Positions 28,348 through 38,807 are shown, numbered from the stretch's first letter. The stretch is DNA of 64,000 bases from Paraburkholderia phenoliruptrix (GCF_902859825.1 NZ_CADIKB010000009.1:1-64000); one strand, 5' to 3'. Notes: generated from the letters alone by a model not told the origin. A program made the numbers and translations.

Positions 28348-29196
28348 ATGGACACCACTCTGGCCACATTCGAAAAGGACGTCATCGCGGCGTCGACACT
28401 GGCCCCTGTGCTGGTCGATTTCTGGGCGCCCTGGTGCGGCCCCTGCAAGACGCTCGGCCCAATGCTGGAAAAACTCGAAGCAGAAGCCGGCGGCAAATGG
28501 AAGCTCGTCAAGGTGAACGTCGACGAGAATCAGGAACTCGCCGCGCACTTCCAGGTGCGCAGCATTCCGCACGTCATGGCGTTCGCGGACGGCCGGCCCG
28601 TCGACCAGTTCGTCGGCGTGCTGCCTGAAGGGCAACTGCGCGAATTCATCGAACGGCTCGTGCCGCAAGGCGCGGACGCGGCGCGCGTCGAGGCGCAGGC
28701 CGCGCTTGCCGAGGGCCGGCGCCAAGACGCGTACGAGGCGTTGCAAGCCGCGCTTGCATTCGACCCGGGTTTCGACGAAGCGCGCCTCGACCGCATCGAA
28801 ATGCTCCTCGACGACAACCGCATCGACGAAGCCCGCAACGAAGTGGATCTGCTGTCGCCGAAGACGACGCAAGGCATCGACGCGCGCTTCAACGCGATCA
28901 AGACGCGCCTCGACGCGGTGGACGCCGCCGCCGACCTCCCGCCGACCGACGCACTGGAAGCCCGCGTGGCCAGTCATCCGGACGACCTGGAAGCGCGCTT
29001 CGATCTGGCGAGCGCGCTGATCGCTCACCGCAAATACGCAGGCGCGCTGGAGCACCTGCTTGCGATCGTGCAGCGCGACCGCACGTTCCGCGACGATATC
29101 GGCCGTAAGACGATGCTTTCAGTGTTCGATCTCGCCGCGCATCAGCCGGAGCTGGTTTCGCAATGGCGGCGTAAGCTGAGCGCCGCGCTGTACTGA
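28348..29196 (+). CDS. cnoX: CnoX/YbbN-type thioredoxin with TPR domain
   Basis: The 282-residue protein has an N-terminal thioredoxin fold with WCGPC (C30, C33) and SIPHVMAFADGRPVDQFVGVLPEGQLREFI. A TPR-like helical region of about 170 residues (EARVASHPDDLEARFDLASALI) follows. CnoX proteins hold oxidised clients and pass them to GroEL. E. coli CnoX lacks the CxxC, whereas alphaproteobacterial forms keep it and can reduce substrates; this one keeps it. AGGATGCA precedes the ATG. Cytoplasmic. The preceding pirin gene may be co-transcribed. Confidence 0.88.
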   Translation: MDTTLATFEKDVIAASTLAPVLVDFWAPWCGPCKTLGPMLEKLEAEAGGKWKLVKVNVDENQELAAHFQVRSIPHVMAFADGRPVDQFVGVLPEGQLREFIERLVPQGADAARVEAQAALAEGRRQDAYEALQAALAFDPGFDEARLDRIEMLLDDNRIDEARNEVDLLSPKTTQGIDARFNAIKTRLDAVDAAADLPPTDALEARVASHPDDLEARFDLASALIAHRKYAGALEHLLAIVQRDRTFRDDIGRKTMLSVFDLAAHQPELVSQWRRKLSAALY

Positions 29197-29251
29197 GCCG
29201 CCTAGCCTCTCTCGCGCGGGTCGCGCATGCGAGGCGCACGCCAGACGCGCG

Positions 29252-30103
29252 CTACCGCGCCTCTTTCGCCAAGGCCCGCAGTACATGCGCGGCCGCGGCG
29301 AATCCGAAGCTCGCCGTCACGCACACGCTCGAACCGAAGCCCGCGCAGTTCAGGCCCACCGGCCCGGTATGTCCGGGCGACGTCGTGACGTGCTCCGCTT
29401 CCTCATCCATATCGCAGACAGCGGCTTCCGGATAAATGAGCGGCTCGTCCGAATACACCGCGCTCACCTTGAACTTTGCTTTCGGCCCGCGCGGGAAACC
29501 GTGCTGCTTGCGCAACTGACCGCGCACCTTGGAGAGTAACGGGTCCTGAATCGTCAACGCCAGATCGTCGATGCGAATGCGCGTCGGATCGAGCTGGCCG
29601 CCCGCGCCGCCAATCGTGATCAACGGCTGCTTGCGCTCGACGCACCACGCAATCAGCGCAGTCTTGGTGCGCACGCTGTCGATCGCATCGATCACATAGT
29701 CGAAGCCGCCGCCGAGCGTCGCCGCGAAATTATCGGGCTCGACGAAGTCTTCGATGAGCCGCACGTCGCAAGCCGGATTGATGGCGGCGATGCGCTCGGC
29801 CATCGCTTCGACCTTCGGTTTTCCGTAGTTGCCGTCGAGCGCTTGAATCTGCCGGTTCGTGTTGCTCTCCGCCACGTTGTCGAGATCGATCAGCGTCAGC
29901 GTGCCGACGGCGCTGCGCGCCAGCGCCTCCGCGACCCACGAGCCGACTCCGCCGATGCCGATCACCGCTACATGCGCGCCTTCGAAAGCGGCGAGCGCCG
30001 GCGCGCCGTACAGACGTGCAATGCCGCCGAAGCGCCGCGCGTGGTCGGCGGTTTCGCCGCCGTGGAGGCTGGTAGTAAGATCGGATTGCGCGGTGGTCGA
30101 CAT
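29252..30103 (-). CDS. tcdA: tRNA threonylcarbamoyladenosine dehydratase TcdA
   Basis: TcdA (CsdL) uses ATP to cyclise t6A37 to ct6A in tRNA. The 283-residue E1-like protein has the nucleotide-binding GIGGVGSWVAEALARS at 49-64, DLDNVAESNTNRQIQA, and YVIDAIDSVRTKTALI. The conserved SVRGQLRKQHGFPRGP-like and CTASFGFAAAAHVLR regions follow. ATG 30103 is chosen because the 28 residues upstream are not conserved. It is divergent from pdxH. Together with tsaE in this window it completes two steps of the t6A/ct6A modification route. Confidence 0.93.
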   Translation of the reverse strand: MSTTAQSDLTTSLHGGETADHARRFGGIARLYGAPALAAFEGAHVAVIGIGGVGSWVAEALARSAVGTLTLIDLDNVAESNTNRQIQALDGNYGKPKVEAMAERIAAINPACDVRLIEDFVEPDNFAATLGGGFDYVIDAIDSVRTKTALIAWCVERKQPLITIGGAGGQLDPTRIRIDDLALTIQDPLLSKVRGQLRKQHGFPRGPKAKFKVSAVYSDEPLIYPEAAVCDMDEEAEHVTTSPGHTGPVGLNCAGFGSSVCVTASFGFAAAAHVLRALAKEAR

Positions 30104-30324
30104 GATGGAACTCGTTGAACGGGCGGAAAACAGAGCGCGCGTCGAGCGCGCGCAGTCCGTATTTTGCCTGAACGTATCGATTCGCATGGCAGGGACAATT
30201 CCCCTGAAACCGGCCGGGACATTGACCGCGAAGCGCGCGCAGAAGCCTTGGCGCTTGATCTGCCTGCGCGCAAAAAATTGGCGCCTTAGCTATACTGGCC
30301 TGACTGTAGCGTGCGCATAAGAAC

Positions 30325-30966
30325 ATGACCTCACTCGCCGAACTTCGAAAAAACTATTCGCTGGGTTCTCTGGACATCGGCGATGTGGACCGCAATCCGT
30401 TCCGACAATTCGATGTCTGGTTTCAACAGGCTGTCGAGGCGAAACTGCCCGAGCCGAACACCATGACGCTCGCCACCGTCGACTCGCGCGGCCGTCCGTC
30501 GGCGCGCATTGTGTTGATCAAGGGTGTGGACGAGCGCGGCTTTGTGTTCTTCACCAACTACGAAAGCCGCAAGGGCCGCGAGCTGGCAGCGAATCCGTAC
30601 GCAAGCCTGCTGTTCTACTGGATCGAGCTGGAGCGCCAGGTGCGCATCGAAGGGCGCGTCGTCAAAGCGAGCGCGGAGGAAAGCGACGCCTATTTTGCGT
30701 CGCGTCCGCTCGGCTCGCGCATCGGCGCGTGGGCGTCCAACCAGAGTCAGGTGATTGAAAGCCGTTCGCAGCTCGAAACCCGCGAACGCGAAATGCGCCT
30801 GCAATACGGCGAAGAACCGCCGCGTCCGCCGCATTGGGGCGGCTATCGTTTGGTGCCCGAAGCAATCGAATTCTGGCAAGGGCGGCCGTCGCGTCTCCAT
30901 GACCGCCTGCTCTACACGCGCGCGAGCGAAACCAGCGACTGGCAGATCTGCCGTCTGTCGCCCTGA
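30325..30966 (+). CDS. pdxH: Pyridoxamine 5'-phosphate oxidase
   Basis: PdxH oxidises pyridoxine/pyridoxamine 5'-phosphate to PLP with FMN. The 213-residue protein has the start [23 protein letters not shown], the FMN-binding [46 protein letters not shown], and the C-terminal signature [17 protein letters not shown] ending CRLSP. The length is normal. It precedes cfa by 141 bp. Confidence 0.96.
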   Translation: MTSLAELRKNYSLGSLDIGDVDRNPFRQFDVWFQQAVEAKLPEPNTMTLATVDSRGRPSARIVLIKGVDERGFVFFTNYESRKGRELAANPYASLLFYWIELERQVRIEGRVVKASAEESDAYFASRPLGSRIGAWASNQSQVIESRSQLETREREMRLQYGEEPPRPPHWGGYRLVPEAIEFWQGRPSRLHDRLLYTRASETSDWQICRLSP

Positions 30967-31107
30967 ATCAGAAACAGCAGCATCGCCGGCGCGTTGGCGA
31001 CGCAGCAGCGCGCGGCATGGATTGCATCTGGCGGCATCCGAGTTGCGCCGCACCGGGCTGCGGTCTGCACAAGCTTTGCTTTAATTCAACGGACACGGAG
31101 AAATCGC

Positions 31108-32322
31108 ATGTTCTGGGAGAAAAAGCTGGCGCAGTGGGTGGAAGAAGTCAAAACCAAGGCTGACTTACCGGCACGTCTCGTGCTGTGGGACGGCCAGCAG
31201 CACGATTTCGGGCGCTTCGCCGCGCCTCAGGTCACGCTGCACGTCAAGAGCGCAACGGCGCTGCCTTATCTGCTCGAACCGAGCCTCGACAATCTGGGCG
31301 AGGCGTACGTCAAGGGCAAGATCGACATCGAGGGCAAGCTCTCGGACATCATCAACGTCGGTTATCAGCTCGCGCGCAACACGGTCAACAGTGCGAGCAA
31401 GCTCGCGCGGGTGCGGCGCTATTTCCAGCACTCCAAGGCGTCCGATAGAAAAGCGATCCAGTACCACTACGACGTCTCGAACGAGTTCTACAAGCTTTGG
31501 CTCGACGATAACATGGTGTACTCGTGCGCTTACTTCGAGAACGGCGACGAAGACCTCGCCACCGCGCAGCTCAAGAAAATCGACCACATCCTCACCAAGA
31601 TCCAGTTGCAGCCGGGGCAGCGCCTGCTCGACATCGGCTGCGGGTGGGGCGCGCTCGTGCTGCGCGCGGCGCAGAAATTCGGCGCGCAATGCGTGGGCGT
31701 GACGCTGTCGCAAAACCAGTTCGATCTCGCCACCGCGCGCGTGAAAGCCGCCGGTCTCGAGAATCAGATCGAGATTCGTCTGCAGGATTATCGCGACGTC
31801 GAGGGTCAGTTCGACCGCATCACGAGCGTGGGCATGTTCGAGCACGTCGGCCGCAAGAATCTGCCCGGCTACTTCAGGAAAATGCACGATCTGCTCGCCG
31901 ACGACGGCATCGCCATGAATCACGGCATTACGTCGAGTGACGCCGACAGCGGCGAGACGGCGCTCGGCGGCGGCGAGTTTATCGACCGTTATGTGTTCCC
32001 GGACGGCGAACTGCCGCATATCAGCCTCGCGCTCGAGTCCATGCAGCGCGGCGGCCTCGAAGCGGTTGACGTGGAAAGCCTGCGCCGTCACTATGCGCAC
32101 ACGCTCGACATCTGGGCGGAAAATTTCGAGGCGCACGCGGAAGAAGCCCGCAAGCTCGTCGACGACGAAAAATTCCGCATCTGGCGCGTGTATCTCGCCG
32201 GCTGCGCGTACGCATTCGAAAACGACGACGTCTCCATCTATCAGGTCGTCTGCCGCAAGGCCGGCCGCAGCGCGAAAACCTTGCCGTGGTCGCGCCGCTA
32301 CATGTACGAAAAGCCGCTGTGA
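31108..32322 (+). CDS. cfa: Cyclopropane-fatty-acyl-phospholipid synthase
   Basis: Cfa transfers a methylene from S-adenosylmethionine to the double bond of unsaturated acyl chains in membrane phospholipids. The 404-residue protein has an N-terminal lipid-binding domain (about 1-110) and a methyltransferase domain. The latter starts at QYHYDVSNEFYKLWLDDNMVYSCAYF and has the SAM loop LLDIGCGWG at 173-181 and MFEHVGRKNLPGYF. ATG 31108 has ACGGAG at good spacing; the 38 residues upstream are unrelated. Confidence 0.94.
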   Translation: MFWEKKLAQWVEEVKTKADLPARLVLWDGQQHDFGRFAAPQVTLHVKSATALPYLLEPSLDNLGEAYVKGKIDIEGKLSDIINVGYQLARNTVNSASKLARVRRYFQHSKASDRKAIQYHYDVSNEFYKLWLDDNMVYSCAYFENGDEDLATAQLKKIDHILTKIQLQPGQRLLDIGCGWGALVLRAAQKFGAQCVGVTLSQNQFDLATARVKAAGLENQIEIRLQDYRDVEGQFDRITSVGMFEHVGRKNLPGYFRKMHDLLADDGIAMNHGITSSDADSGETALGGGEFIDRYVFPDGELPHISLALESMQRGGLEAVDVESLRRHYAHTLDIWAENFEAHAEEARKLVDDEKFRIWRVYLAGCAYAFENDDVSIYQVVCRKAGRSAKTLPWSRRYMYEKPL

Positions 32323-32393
32323 GGCAAGCGACGCGGCGTCGTGCACGAGCGTGCCGCCGCGGTGCGCACCACTGAACAGCAGGTCGAATCTCG

Positions 32394-33818
32394 ATGGGCC
32401 AGAGCAGGACAAGCGAAGTTACCGAGACGCCCGGCAAGGCCGATGCGCCATGTCGAGCAGAGGCGCAAGAGGCACGAGAAGTGCAAGCGGCAGCTTCGAG
32501 CGAAGCGATACAGTTCGATCTCTTCGGGACGCCGGTGCAAGCGCCGCCGGCCGCTCTGCCGCAAGCCGAGGCCCGTGCGAAGCCTTCCCGGGCTGGCATT
32601 GGGAGCGACACCCGGGCCGACACCCGGACCGCCCCCCGGGCCGATGCACCGCCGCGAGAAAAAAGCACCGCGCCGTCTTCGGCGGAGCCGCCCCAAGCTG
32701 GAAGCCGGCGCGCTGCCCGCTCGAAAGCGGCTGGGGCCACGTCCCTCTGGCAGGAAGACGAACCGCCGCAGTCCGCTGCGCAAAGCGGCGCGCCCGCCGC
32801 CGTCGCCGTGGAAGCGCCCCAAAAACGCCGCACGCGCGACGTTCTTCCCGCACCACCCTCGCCGGACGTGCTCACGCTCGCCACGCAACTGCCGTCGCAA
32901 GTGCACCTCGGGACCTCCACCTGGTCGTTTCCCGGCTGGAACGGCATCGTCTACGGCGACGACTACAGCAACAGCAAGCTCTCGCGCGACGGCCTCACGG
33001 CCTACGGCGCGCATCCGCTGCTCAAAACGGTGAGCATCGACCGGTCGTTCTATCAGGCGCTGACTGTCACCGAATACCTGCGCTACGCGCAGCAGGTGCC
33101 GGAGCATTTTCGCTTCATCGTCAAGGCGCCGATGACCATCACCGACGCCACCGTGCGTGCCGAACGCGGCGAGCCGGTATCGCTGAATCCGTGCTTTCTG
33201 AACGCGCAAATGGCGATCGACGAGTTCGTCACGCCGTGTCTCGAAGGTCTCGGTGCGAAGGCCGGCGCGCTGGTGTTCCAGCTTTCGCCGCTGGCCGACC
33301 AGATGCTGGCGCGGCCCGCGGCGTTCATCGAACGGCTGGGCGATTTTCTGACGGCGCTACCGAAGCTGCCTGACGGAACCTGCTACGCCGTTGAAATCCG
33401 TGACGCGAGTTTGCTGACGCCGCGCTTCATTCGTACGCTGAAAGCGGCTGGCGTGCGCTATTGCGTGGGCATTCATGCGCGGATGCCGGATCCGCTGCGG
33501 CAGGCGGCCGCCCTCGCGCTGCTGGACGGCGAGCCGGCGGGTCCGCTCATCGTGCGCTGGAGTCTGCACGGCGGTTTCAAATACGAGCAGGCCAAGGCGA
33601 AGTATGAGCCGTTCGACAAGCTCGTCGACCGCGATCCGGCCACCCGCGCGTCGCTCGCCGAACTGGCCGCGCGCTATGCGCTTGCCGGCCAGCCGGTGGT
33701 GATCGCGGTCAACAACAAGGCGGAAGGCTCGGCGCCGCTCAGCTGTATCGAACTGGCGCGCGAGATCGTAGAAGCGTACGCGCGGCTCGCGCACGAGCAG
33801 GCGCACGCGCCTGCATGA
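32394..33818 (+). CDS. DUF72 (YecE-like) protein with long disordered N-terminal extension
   Basis: The C-terminal 300 residues are a DUF72 TIM-barrel: HLGTSTWSFPGWNGIVYGDD, DRSFYQALTVTEYLRYAQQVPEHFRFIVKAP and CYAVEIRDASLLTPRF, with IVRWSLHGGFKYEQAK and AVNNKAEGSAP near the end. The biochemical role of the family is unknown. The first 165 or so residues are low-complexity Ala/Pro/Arg/Glu sequence and include QFDLF at 40-44. That motif resembles the QL[SD]LF motif by which many proteins dock on the DNA polymerase sliding clamp. The ATG at 32394 lies 71 bp after cfa. It converges with msrA. Confidence 0.85.
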   Translation: MGQSRTSEVTETPGKADAPCRAEAQEAREVQAAASSEAIQFDLFGTPVQAPPAALPQAEARAKPSRAGIGSDTRADTRTAPRADAPPREKSTAPSSAEPPQAGSRRAARSKAAGATSLWQEDEPPQSAAQSGAPAAVAVEAPQKRRTRDVLPAPPSPDVLTLATQLPSQVHLGTSTWSFPGWNGIVYGDDYSNSKLSRDGLTAYGAHPLLKTVSIDRSFYQALTVTEYLRYAQQVPEHFRFIVKAPMTITDATVRAERGEPVSLNPCFLNAQMAIDEFVTPCLEGLGAKAGALVFQLSPLADQMLARPAAFIERLGDFLTALPKLPDGTCYAVEIRDASLLTPRFIRTLKAAGVRYCVGIHARMPDPLRQAAALALLDGEPAGPLIVRWSLHGGFKYEQAKAKYEPFDKLVDRDPATRASLAELAARYALAGQPVVIAVNNKAEGSAPLSCIELAREIVEAYARLAHEQAHAPA

Positions 33819-33834
33819 AAGTGCCGTAGGCCGC

Positions 33835-34383
33835 TCAGCCCGCCTTGATCCGCTGCGCGAACTTCTGACGGAACTTCGCGACCTTCGGTGCGACCACGAA
33901 CGAGCAATAGCCCTGATTCGGGTGCTGCGCGAAATAGTTCTGATGATAGGCTTCGGCCGGCCAGTAATTGCCGTCGAGCGGCAAGACCTGCGTGACAATC
34001 TGCCCGTCGTAGATGCCTTCCGCGCCGATTTCGCGGATCGCCTGCAAGGCCGCCTCCCGCTGCGCGTCGGAGTGCGTGAAGATGACCGAGCGATATTGCG
34101 TGCCGACGTCGTTACCTTGCCGGTTCAGCTGCGTCGGATCGTGGATGGCGAAAAAAATCTCCAGAATCTCGCGGTAGCTGATTTTTGACGGATCGAAGTC
34201 GACCTTGACCACTTCGGCATGGCCCGTGTCGCCGTCGCACACCTGTTCATAGCTCGGATGCTGCGTGTGACCGCCCGCATAGCCCGATTCCACCGAGTTC
34301 ACACCGTCGACGCCCAGATAGACCGCTTCGAGGCACCAGAAACACCCACCACCCAAAGTGGCGATTTCGCCTGTCTGACTCAT
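33835..34383 (-). CDS. msrA: Peptide-methionine (S)-S-oxide reductase
   Basis: MsrA repairs oxidised methionine in proteins, reducing the S-sulfoxide. The 182-residue protein has the catalytic GGGCFWC motif (Cys at 14), SGYAGGHTQHPSYEQVCDGDTGHAEVVKVDFD, HDPTQLNRQGNDVGTQYRSVIF and the C-terminal YHQNYFAQHPNQGYCSFVVAPK with a further Cys as likely resolving residue. No MsrB domain is fused. No signal peptide is seen. It stands alone, converging with the DUF72 gene. Confidence 0.96.
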   Translation of the reverse strand: MSQTGEIATLGGGCFWCLEAVYLGVDGVNSVESGYAGGHTQHPSYEQVCDGDTGHAEVVKVDFDPSKISYREILEIFFAIHDPTQLNRQGNDVGTQYRSVIFTHSDAQREAALQAIREIGAEGIYDGQIVTQVLPLDGNYWPAEAYHQNYFAQHPNQGYCSFVVAPKVAKFRQKFAQRIKAG

Positions 34384-34639
34384 GCTGCTCGCTCCTTCAA
34401 ACTCGTGATCGGCCGATGCCGCTTCCGCTTTGCCGCAACGCCCGTGCCATCGGCGTAGCGTTCCAGCTTAGCCGGTTTTGCGATGCGCCGGTTGCGTCGC
34501 GGCCCGTGCGCCGCAATTGCAGTTAAAATTGGGACAAATCGACGATTTTCACTATGACTTTCGAATCATCTGTTTTCCGCCGTGCGCGCGAGCGCTCCAG
34601 CGCGGCTTTCGGCCACCACGCACCGGCGGCTTGCGCGTA

Positions 34640-35149
34640 ATGAAGCAAGCCAGTCCGCCCAACTTCGACCAGCCCGCCTTCCGGCAGGCGCTCAGCCAAT
34701 TCGCCACCGGCGTCACCGTGATTACAACGCGAGCGCCGTCGGGACAATTGATCGGCATCACCGCCAGCTCGTTCAACTCGGTTTCGCTCGACCCGCCGCT
34801 CGTGCTGTGGAGTCTCGCGACGCGCTCGGCGTCCATGTCGGTGTTTCGCGCGAACAGCCACTATGTCGTGAATGTGCTGGCCGCGTCGCAGCTCGATTTA
34901 TGCAAGCGCTTTGCCACGTTGAAAGGCGACCGCTTCGAAGGCGTGTCGCACGCGGCGGGCGACAGCGGCATGCCGGTGCTCGACGGCGCGCTCGCGTGGT
35001 TCGAATGTCATAACCGTAGCCGTTATGAAGAAGGCGATCACGTGATTTTTGTCGGCGAGGTGGAGCGTTGCGGCGTGCACGAGAATGCCGCTCAGATTGC
35101 GCCGCTGGTTTTCCAGAACGGCCAGTTTCACGGATTAAAGCCGCTGTAG
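34640..35149 (+). CDS. Flavin reductase-like FMN-binding protein
   Basis: This 169-residue protein of the flavin reductase family (HpaC-like split barrel) has FRQALSQFATGVTVITTRAPSG, GITASSFNSVSLDPPLVLWSLATRSASM and HYVVNVLAASQLDLCKRFA. A HVIFVGEVERC segment with a His-rich loop follows. Such proteins supply reduced FMN/FAD to a two-component monooxygenase, but no monooxygenase is adjacent. ATG 34640 begins MKQASPPNFDQPAFRQAL; the frame is open for 54 further residues upstream without similarity. Confidence 0.85.
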   Translation: MKQASPPNFDQPAFRQALSQFATGVTVITTRAPSGQLIGITASSFNSVSLDPPLVLWSLATRSASMSVFRANSHYVVNVLAASQLDLCKRFATLKGDRFEGVSHAAGDSGMPVLDGALAWFECHNRSRYEEGDHVIFVGEVERCGVHENAAQIAPLVFQNGQFHGLKPL

Positions 35150-35265
35150 GCGGCACGCGCCGCCCGGTCTGAGCCGCTGTCTCGGCGGCCGCAGCCACGG
35201 CCCGCCGGGAAAGCGCAGGAAGGCGCTCTGCGCCAGGAGGGCCGCCCGGCCAGCGCCGCGGCGCC

Positions 35266-35781
35266 TCAGCGATCGTTGTGCGGCGCGCCGTGCGTGCCCG
35301 TGCGCGTGACCAGCGAAACGGGCACGCCGGAATCTTCCTTCAAGGTCTGCAGCACGATATTCGAGCGGATATCCAGAACGCCCGGCGCCTTGTAAAGACG
35401 CTGCAGCACAAAATCCGAATAATGCTTGAGGTTGTGCGCGAGAATGCGCAGCAGATAATGCGTCTCGCCCGTCACCACAAAAGCGCCCACCACTTCCGGC
35501 CAGTCGCGCAGCGCCTCGGCAAAGCGCTCGTGCCAGTTCTGCTGTTCGTTGCGCATGGAGACCTGCACGAACGCCTCCAGTTCGAAGCCCAGCACCTCGC
35601 GGTTCAGACAGGCGCGATAGTGCTCGATCACGCCCTGCTCCTCCAATAGACGCAAGCGCCGCAGACACGCCGACGGCGACAGCGAAATGCGTTCCGCGAG
35701 ATCGAGATTGCTGATTCGTCCTTCCTGCTGAAGCACCGTCAAGATACGGCAATCGGTGGCGTCGAGCGAGATTGCGTTCAT
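35266..35781 (-). CDS. kynR: Lrp/AsnC-family regulator of the kynurenine operon
   Basis: The 171-residue protein has the Lrp/AsnC helix-turn-helix at about 5-60 ([45 protein letters not shown]) and an effector-binding RAM domain (about 70-150). A 15-residue tail follows. It is divergent from kynB with 128 bp between starts. In Pseudomonas the equivalent KynR activates kynBUA in response to kynurenine, and the same arrangement here supports that role. Confidence 0.9.
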   Translation of the reverse strand: MNAISLDATDCRILTVLQQEGRISNLDLAERISLSPSACLRRLRLLEEQGVIEHYRACLNREVLGFELEAFVQVSMRNEQQNWHERFAEALRDWPEVVGAFVVTGETHYLLRILAHNLKHYSDFVLQRLYKAPGVLDIRSNIVLQTLKEDSGVPVSLVTRTGTHGAPHNDR

Positions 35782-35909
35782 ATTCGGTCTCCCTTTCCCA
35801 TTTGACTCAAATTATGTTCCAAGAGCGGGGCAAGAAGGAGATTTTTTCGCAATCACATTTCGCGGCCGGCCACCTATCATTCCGTATAGACATCCACTTC
35901 AGTGCGGAC

Positions 35910-36548
35910 ATGCAAACACTCTGGGACATCACGCCCGCCGTCGATACGGCGACGCCCGTCTGGCCGGGCGACACGCCGGTGGGCATCGAGCGCGTCTGGC
36001 GAATCGAGGCCGGCTCGCCCGTCAACGTCGCGCGGCTCACGCTCTCGCCGCACACCGGCGCGCATACCGACGCGCCGTTGCACTACGACGCCGCAGGTGC
36101 CGCGATCGGCCACGTGCCGCTCGACGCGTATCTCGGACGATGCCGCGTCGTTCATTGCATCGGCGCGTCACCTGTTGTGACGCCACAACACCTGCAGGAC
36201 GCGCTGGCCGATGTGCCGCCGCGACTCTTACTACGCACTTACAAAAACGCACCGAACGCGACGTGGGACAGCGGCTTTTGCGCGGTCGCGCCGGAAACCA
36301 TCGACCTGCTCGCGGCGCGCGGGGTGAAGCTGATCGGCATCGACACGCCGTCGCTCGATCCTCAGGAGTCGAAGACGATGGACGCGCACCATCGCATTCG
36401 CGCGCACGGCATGGCAATTCTCGAAGGCATCGTCCTCGACGAGGTCGCGCCCGGCGACTACGAACTGATCGCGCTGCCGCTCAAGCTGACCACGCTCGAC
36501 GCGAGCCCGGTGCGCGCGGTCCTGCGCGCGCTGCCCGACACGCACTGA
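35910..36548 (+). CDS. kynB: Kynurenine formamidase
   Basis: KynB hydrolyses N-formylkynurenine to kynurenine and formate. The 212-residue protein is the bacterial metal-dependent cyclase-like form. It has [11 protein letters not shown], the zinc-binding [16 protein letters not shown] motif and [23 protein letters not shown]. The start [12 protein letters not shown] at ATG 35910 is the family start; the ribosome-binding site is weak. It heads kynB - kynU - kynA, which converts tryptophan to anthranilate. Confidence 0.95.
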   Translation: MQTLWDITPAVDTATPVWPGDTPVGIERVWRIEAGSPVNVARLTLSPHTGAHTDAPLHYDAAGAAIGHVPLDAYLGRCRVVHCIGASPVVTPQHLQDALADVPPRLLLRTYKNAPNATWDSGFCAVAPETIDLLAARGVKLIGIDTPSLDPQESKTMDAHHRIRAHGMAILEGIVLDEVAPGDYELIALPLKLTTLDASPVRAVLRALPDTH

Positions 36549-36609
36549 TTTTCCATCCGCCCCCATCGGCAATCCGTAATCCGTAATCCGCGAACGAACG
36601 AGACCCACC

Positions 36610-37860
36610 ATGAATCACCGCGAAGAAGCCCTGGCGCTGGACGGCGCCGACCCGCTCGCGACATTGCGCGACCAGTTCGCGCTGTCGCCGACCACCATCT
36701 ATCTGGACGGCAATTCGCTCGGCGTGCCGCCGGCCGCCGCCGCGCAGCGCGCGCAGACCGTGATCGCCGCCGAGTGGGGCGAAGGACTGATCCGCAGCTG
36801 GAATGCCGCGGGCTGGTTTGCGCTGCCCCGCCGTCTCGGCAACAAGCTCGCGCCGCTGATCGGCGCGGCGGACAACGAAGTGGTCGTCACCGATACCATT
36901 TCGATCAACCTGTTCAAAGTGCTGTCCGCCGCGCTGCGGCTCGCCCATGCGCGCGACCCGAGGCGCCGCGTGATCGTCTCCGAGCGTTCGAATTTTCCGT
37001 CGGATCTGTACATCGCGCAGGGGCTGATCGAGCAACTGGACCGCGGCTATGAACTGCGTCTCGTCGACGATCCGTCAGAACTTCCCGAGGCGATCGGCGA
37101 CGACACCGCCATCGCGATGATCACGCACGTGAACTACCGCACCGGCTACATGCACGACATGGCCGCGCTGACCAAGCTGATTCACGACAACGGCGCGCTC
37201 GCGCTATGGGACCTCGCGCATTCCGCCGGCGCGGTGCCGGTCGACCTGAATGGCGTCGGCGCGGACTATGCCGTCGGTTGCACCTACAAATATCTGAACG
37301 GCGGCCCCGGCTCGCCCGCGTTCGTGTGGGTGCCGAAGCGGCATCAGAACGATTTTGCGCAGCCGCTTTCCGGCTGGTGGGGACATGCCGCGCCGTTCGA
37401 GATGGACCCGACGTATCGTCCGGACCCGGGCGTAGGCCGCTATCTGTGCGGCACGCAGCCGATGGTGTCGATGGCGCTCGTCGAATGCGGGCTCGACGTG
37501 TTCCTGCAGACCGACATGCAGGCGATCCGCCGCAAGTCGCTCGCGCTGACCGATCTCTTTATCGAGCTGGTGGAAAAGCGTTGCAGCGAGTTTCCGCTGA
37601 AGCTCGTCACGCCGCGCGCGCATTCGCAGCGCGGCTCGCATGCGAGCTTTGAACATCCGCATGGCTATGAGGTGATGCAGGCGTTGATTGCGCGCGGCGT
37701 GATCGGCGATTATCGCGAGCCGCATGTGCTGCGCTTCGGCTTTACGCCGCTCTATACGCGCTTCGTCGATGTCTGGGACGCCGTCGAAACCTTGCGCGAC
37801 GTGCTCGCGCGCGAGACCTGGCGCGCGCCCGAATTTGCCGCACGCGGCGCCGTGACCTGA
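36610..37860 (+). CDS. kynU: Kynureninase
   Basis: Kynureninase cleaves kynurenine to anthranilate and alanine with PLP. The 416-residue protein shows [46 protein letters not shown] and [18 protein letters not shown] with the PLP-binding Asp. The Schiff-base Lys is K227, in [47 protein letters not shown] is also conserved. It lies 61 bp after kynB and 11 bp before kynA. Confidence 0.96.
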   Translation: MNHREEALALDGADPLATLRDQFALSPTTIYLDGNSLGVPPAAAAQRAQTVIAAEWGEGLIRSWNAAGWFALPRRLGNKLAPLIGAADNEVVVTDTISINLFKVLSAALRLAHARDPRRRVIVSERSNFPSDLYIAQGLIEQLDRGYELRLVDDPSELPEAIGDDTAIAMITHVNYRTGYMHDMAALTKLIHDNGALALWDLAHSAGAVPVDLNGVGADYAVGCTYKYLNGGPGSPAFVWVPKRHQNDFAQPLSGWWGHAAPFEMDPTYRPDPGVGRYLCGTQPMVSMALVECGLDVFLQTDMQAIRRKSLALTDLFIELVEKRCSEFPLKLVTPRAHSQRGSHASFEHPHGYEVMQALIARGVIGDYREPHVLRFGFTPLYTRFVDVWDAVETLRDVLARETWRAPEFAARGAVT

Positions 37861-37871
37861 GGAGCGCACGA

Positions 37872-38807
37872 ATGAACGATCACATGCAAACGCCGGACTT
37901 GCCCGAAGAAGTGCCCGCGCAGGGTTGCCCGTTCGGTCATGGACGCGCTGCGTCCGCCAATGCGCCCGCCGCAAAGGCGACCGCCGCCGACGGCTGGCAC
38001 GACGCGCAGCTCGATTTTTCCGAGTCGATGAGCTACGGCGATTATCTGTCGCTCGGCACAGTGCTGAACGCGCAGCATCCGTTGTCGCCCGATCACAACG
38101 AGATGCTGTTCATCATTCAGCATCAAACGAGCGAATTGTGGATGAAGCTCGCGCTGTACGAATTGCGCGCCGCGCTCGCCGCGGTGCATCGCGACGAGCT
38201 GCCGCCGGCGTTCAAAATGCTCGCGCGCGTCTCGCGGATCATGGAGCAGCTCGTGCAGGCCTGGAACGTCCTCGCGACGATGACGCCGTCCGAATACACG
38301 TCAATGCGCCCCTATCTCGGCAGCTCGTCGGGATTCCAGTCTTATCAATACCGGCAGATCGAGTTTCTGCTCGGCAACAAGAATGAGCAGATGCTCAAGC
38401 CGCATGCCCATCGCTCCGATGTGCTCGCCGACGTGAAGGCTTCTCTCGAAGCACCGTCTTTCTACGACGAAGTGGTCAAGCTGCTGGCGCGCCGCGGCTT
38501 TGCGATTTCACCTGCGCGGCTCGCGCGCGACTGGACGCAGCCCACGGTTCATGATGCTTCCGTCGAAGCCGCCTGGCTGGAGGTCTATCGCAATCCCTCG
38601 CAGCATTGGGAGTTGTATGAGATGGCCGAAGAGCTGGTCGATCTCGAGGACGCTTTCCGGCAGTGGCGCTTCAGACACGTGACGACGGTTGAGCGGATTA
38701 TCGGGTTCAAGCAGGGGACCGGCGGGACGAGCGGCGCGCCTTATTTGCGCAAGATGCTCGATGTGGTTTTGTTTCCTGAGCTTTGGCAGGTTAGGACGAT
38801 GTTGTAA
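37872..38807 (+). CDS. kynA: Tryptophan 2,3-dioxygenase
   Basis: KynA is a haem enzyme that opens tryptophan to N-formylkynurenine. The 311-residue protein has the haem/substrate pocket segments [73 protein letters not shown] and the axial-ligand region [30 protein letters not shown]. An N-terminal extension of about 45 residues (with CPFGH) precedes the conserved domain. GAGGAGCG precedes the ATG. It closes the kynBUA operon. Confidence 0.96.
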   Translation: MNDHMQTPDLPEEVPAQGCPFGHGRAASANAPAAKATAADGWHDAQLDFSESMSYGDYLSLGTVLNAQHPLSPDHNEMLFIIQHQTSELWMKLALYELRAALAAVHRDELPPAFKMLARVSRIMEQLVQAWNVLATMTPSEYTSMRPYLGSSSGFQSYQYRQIEFLLGNKNEQMLKPHAHRSDVLADVKASLEAPSFYDEVVKLLARRGFAISPARLARDWTQPTVHDASVEAAWLEVYRNPSQHWELYEMAEELVDLEDAFRQWRFRHVTTVERIIGFKQGTGGTSGAPYLRKMLDVVLFPELWQVRTML

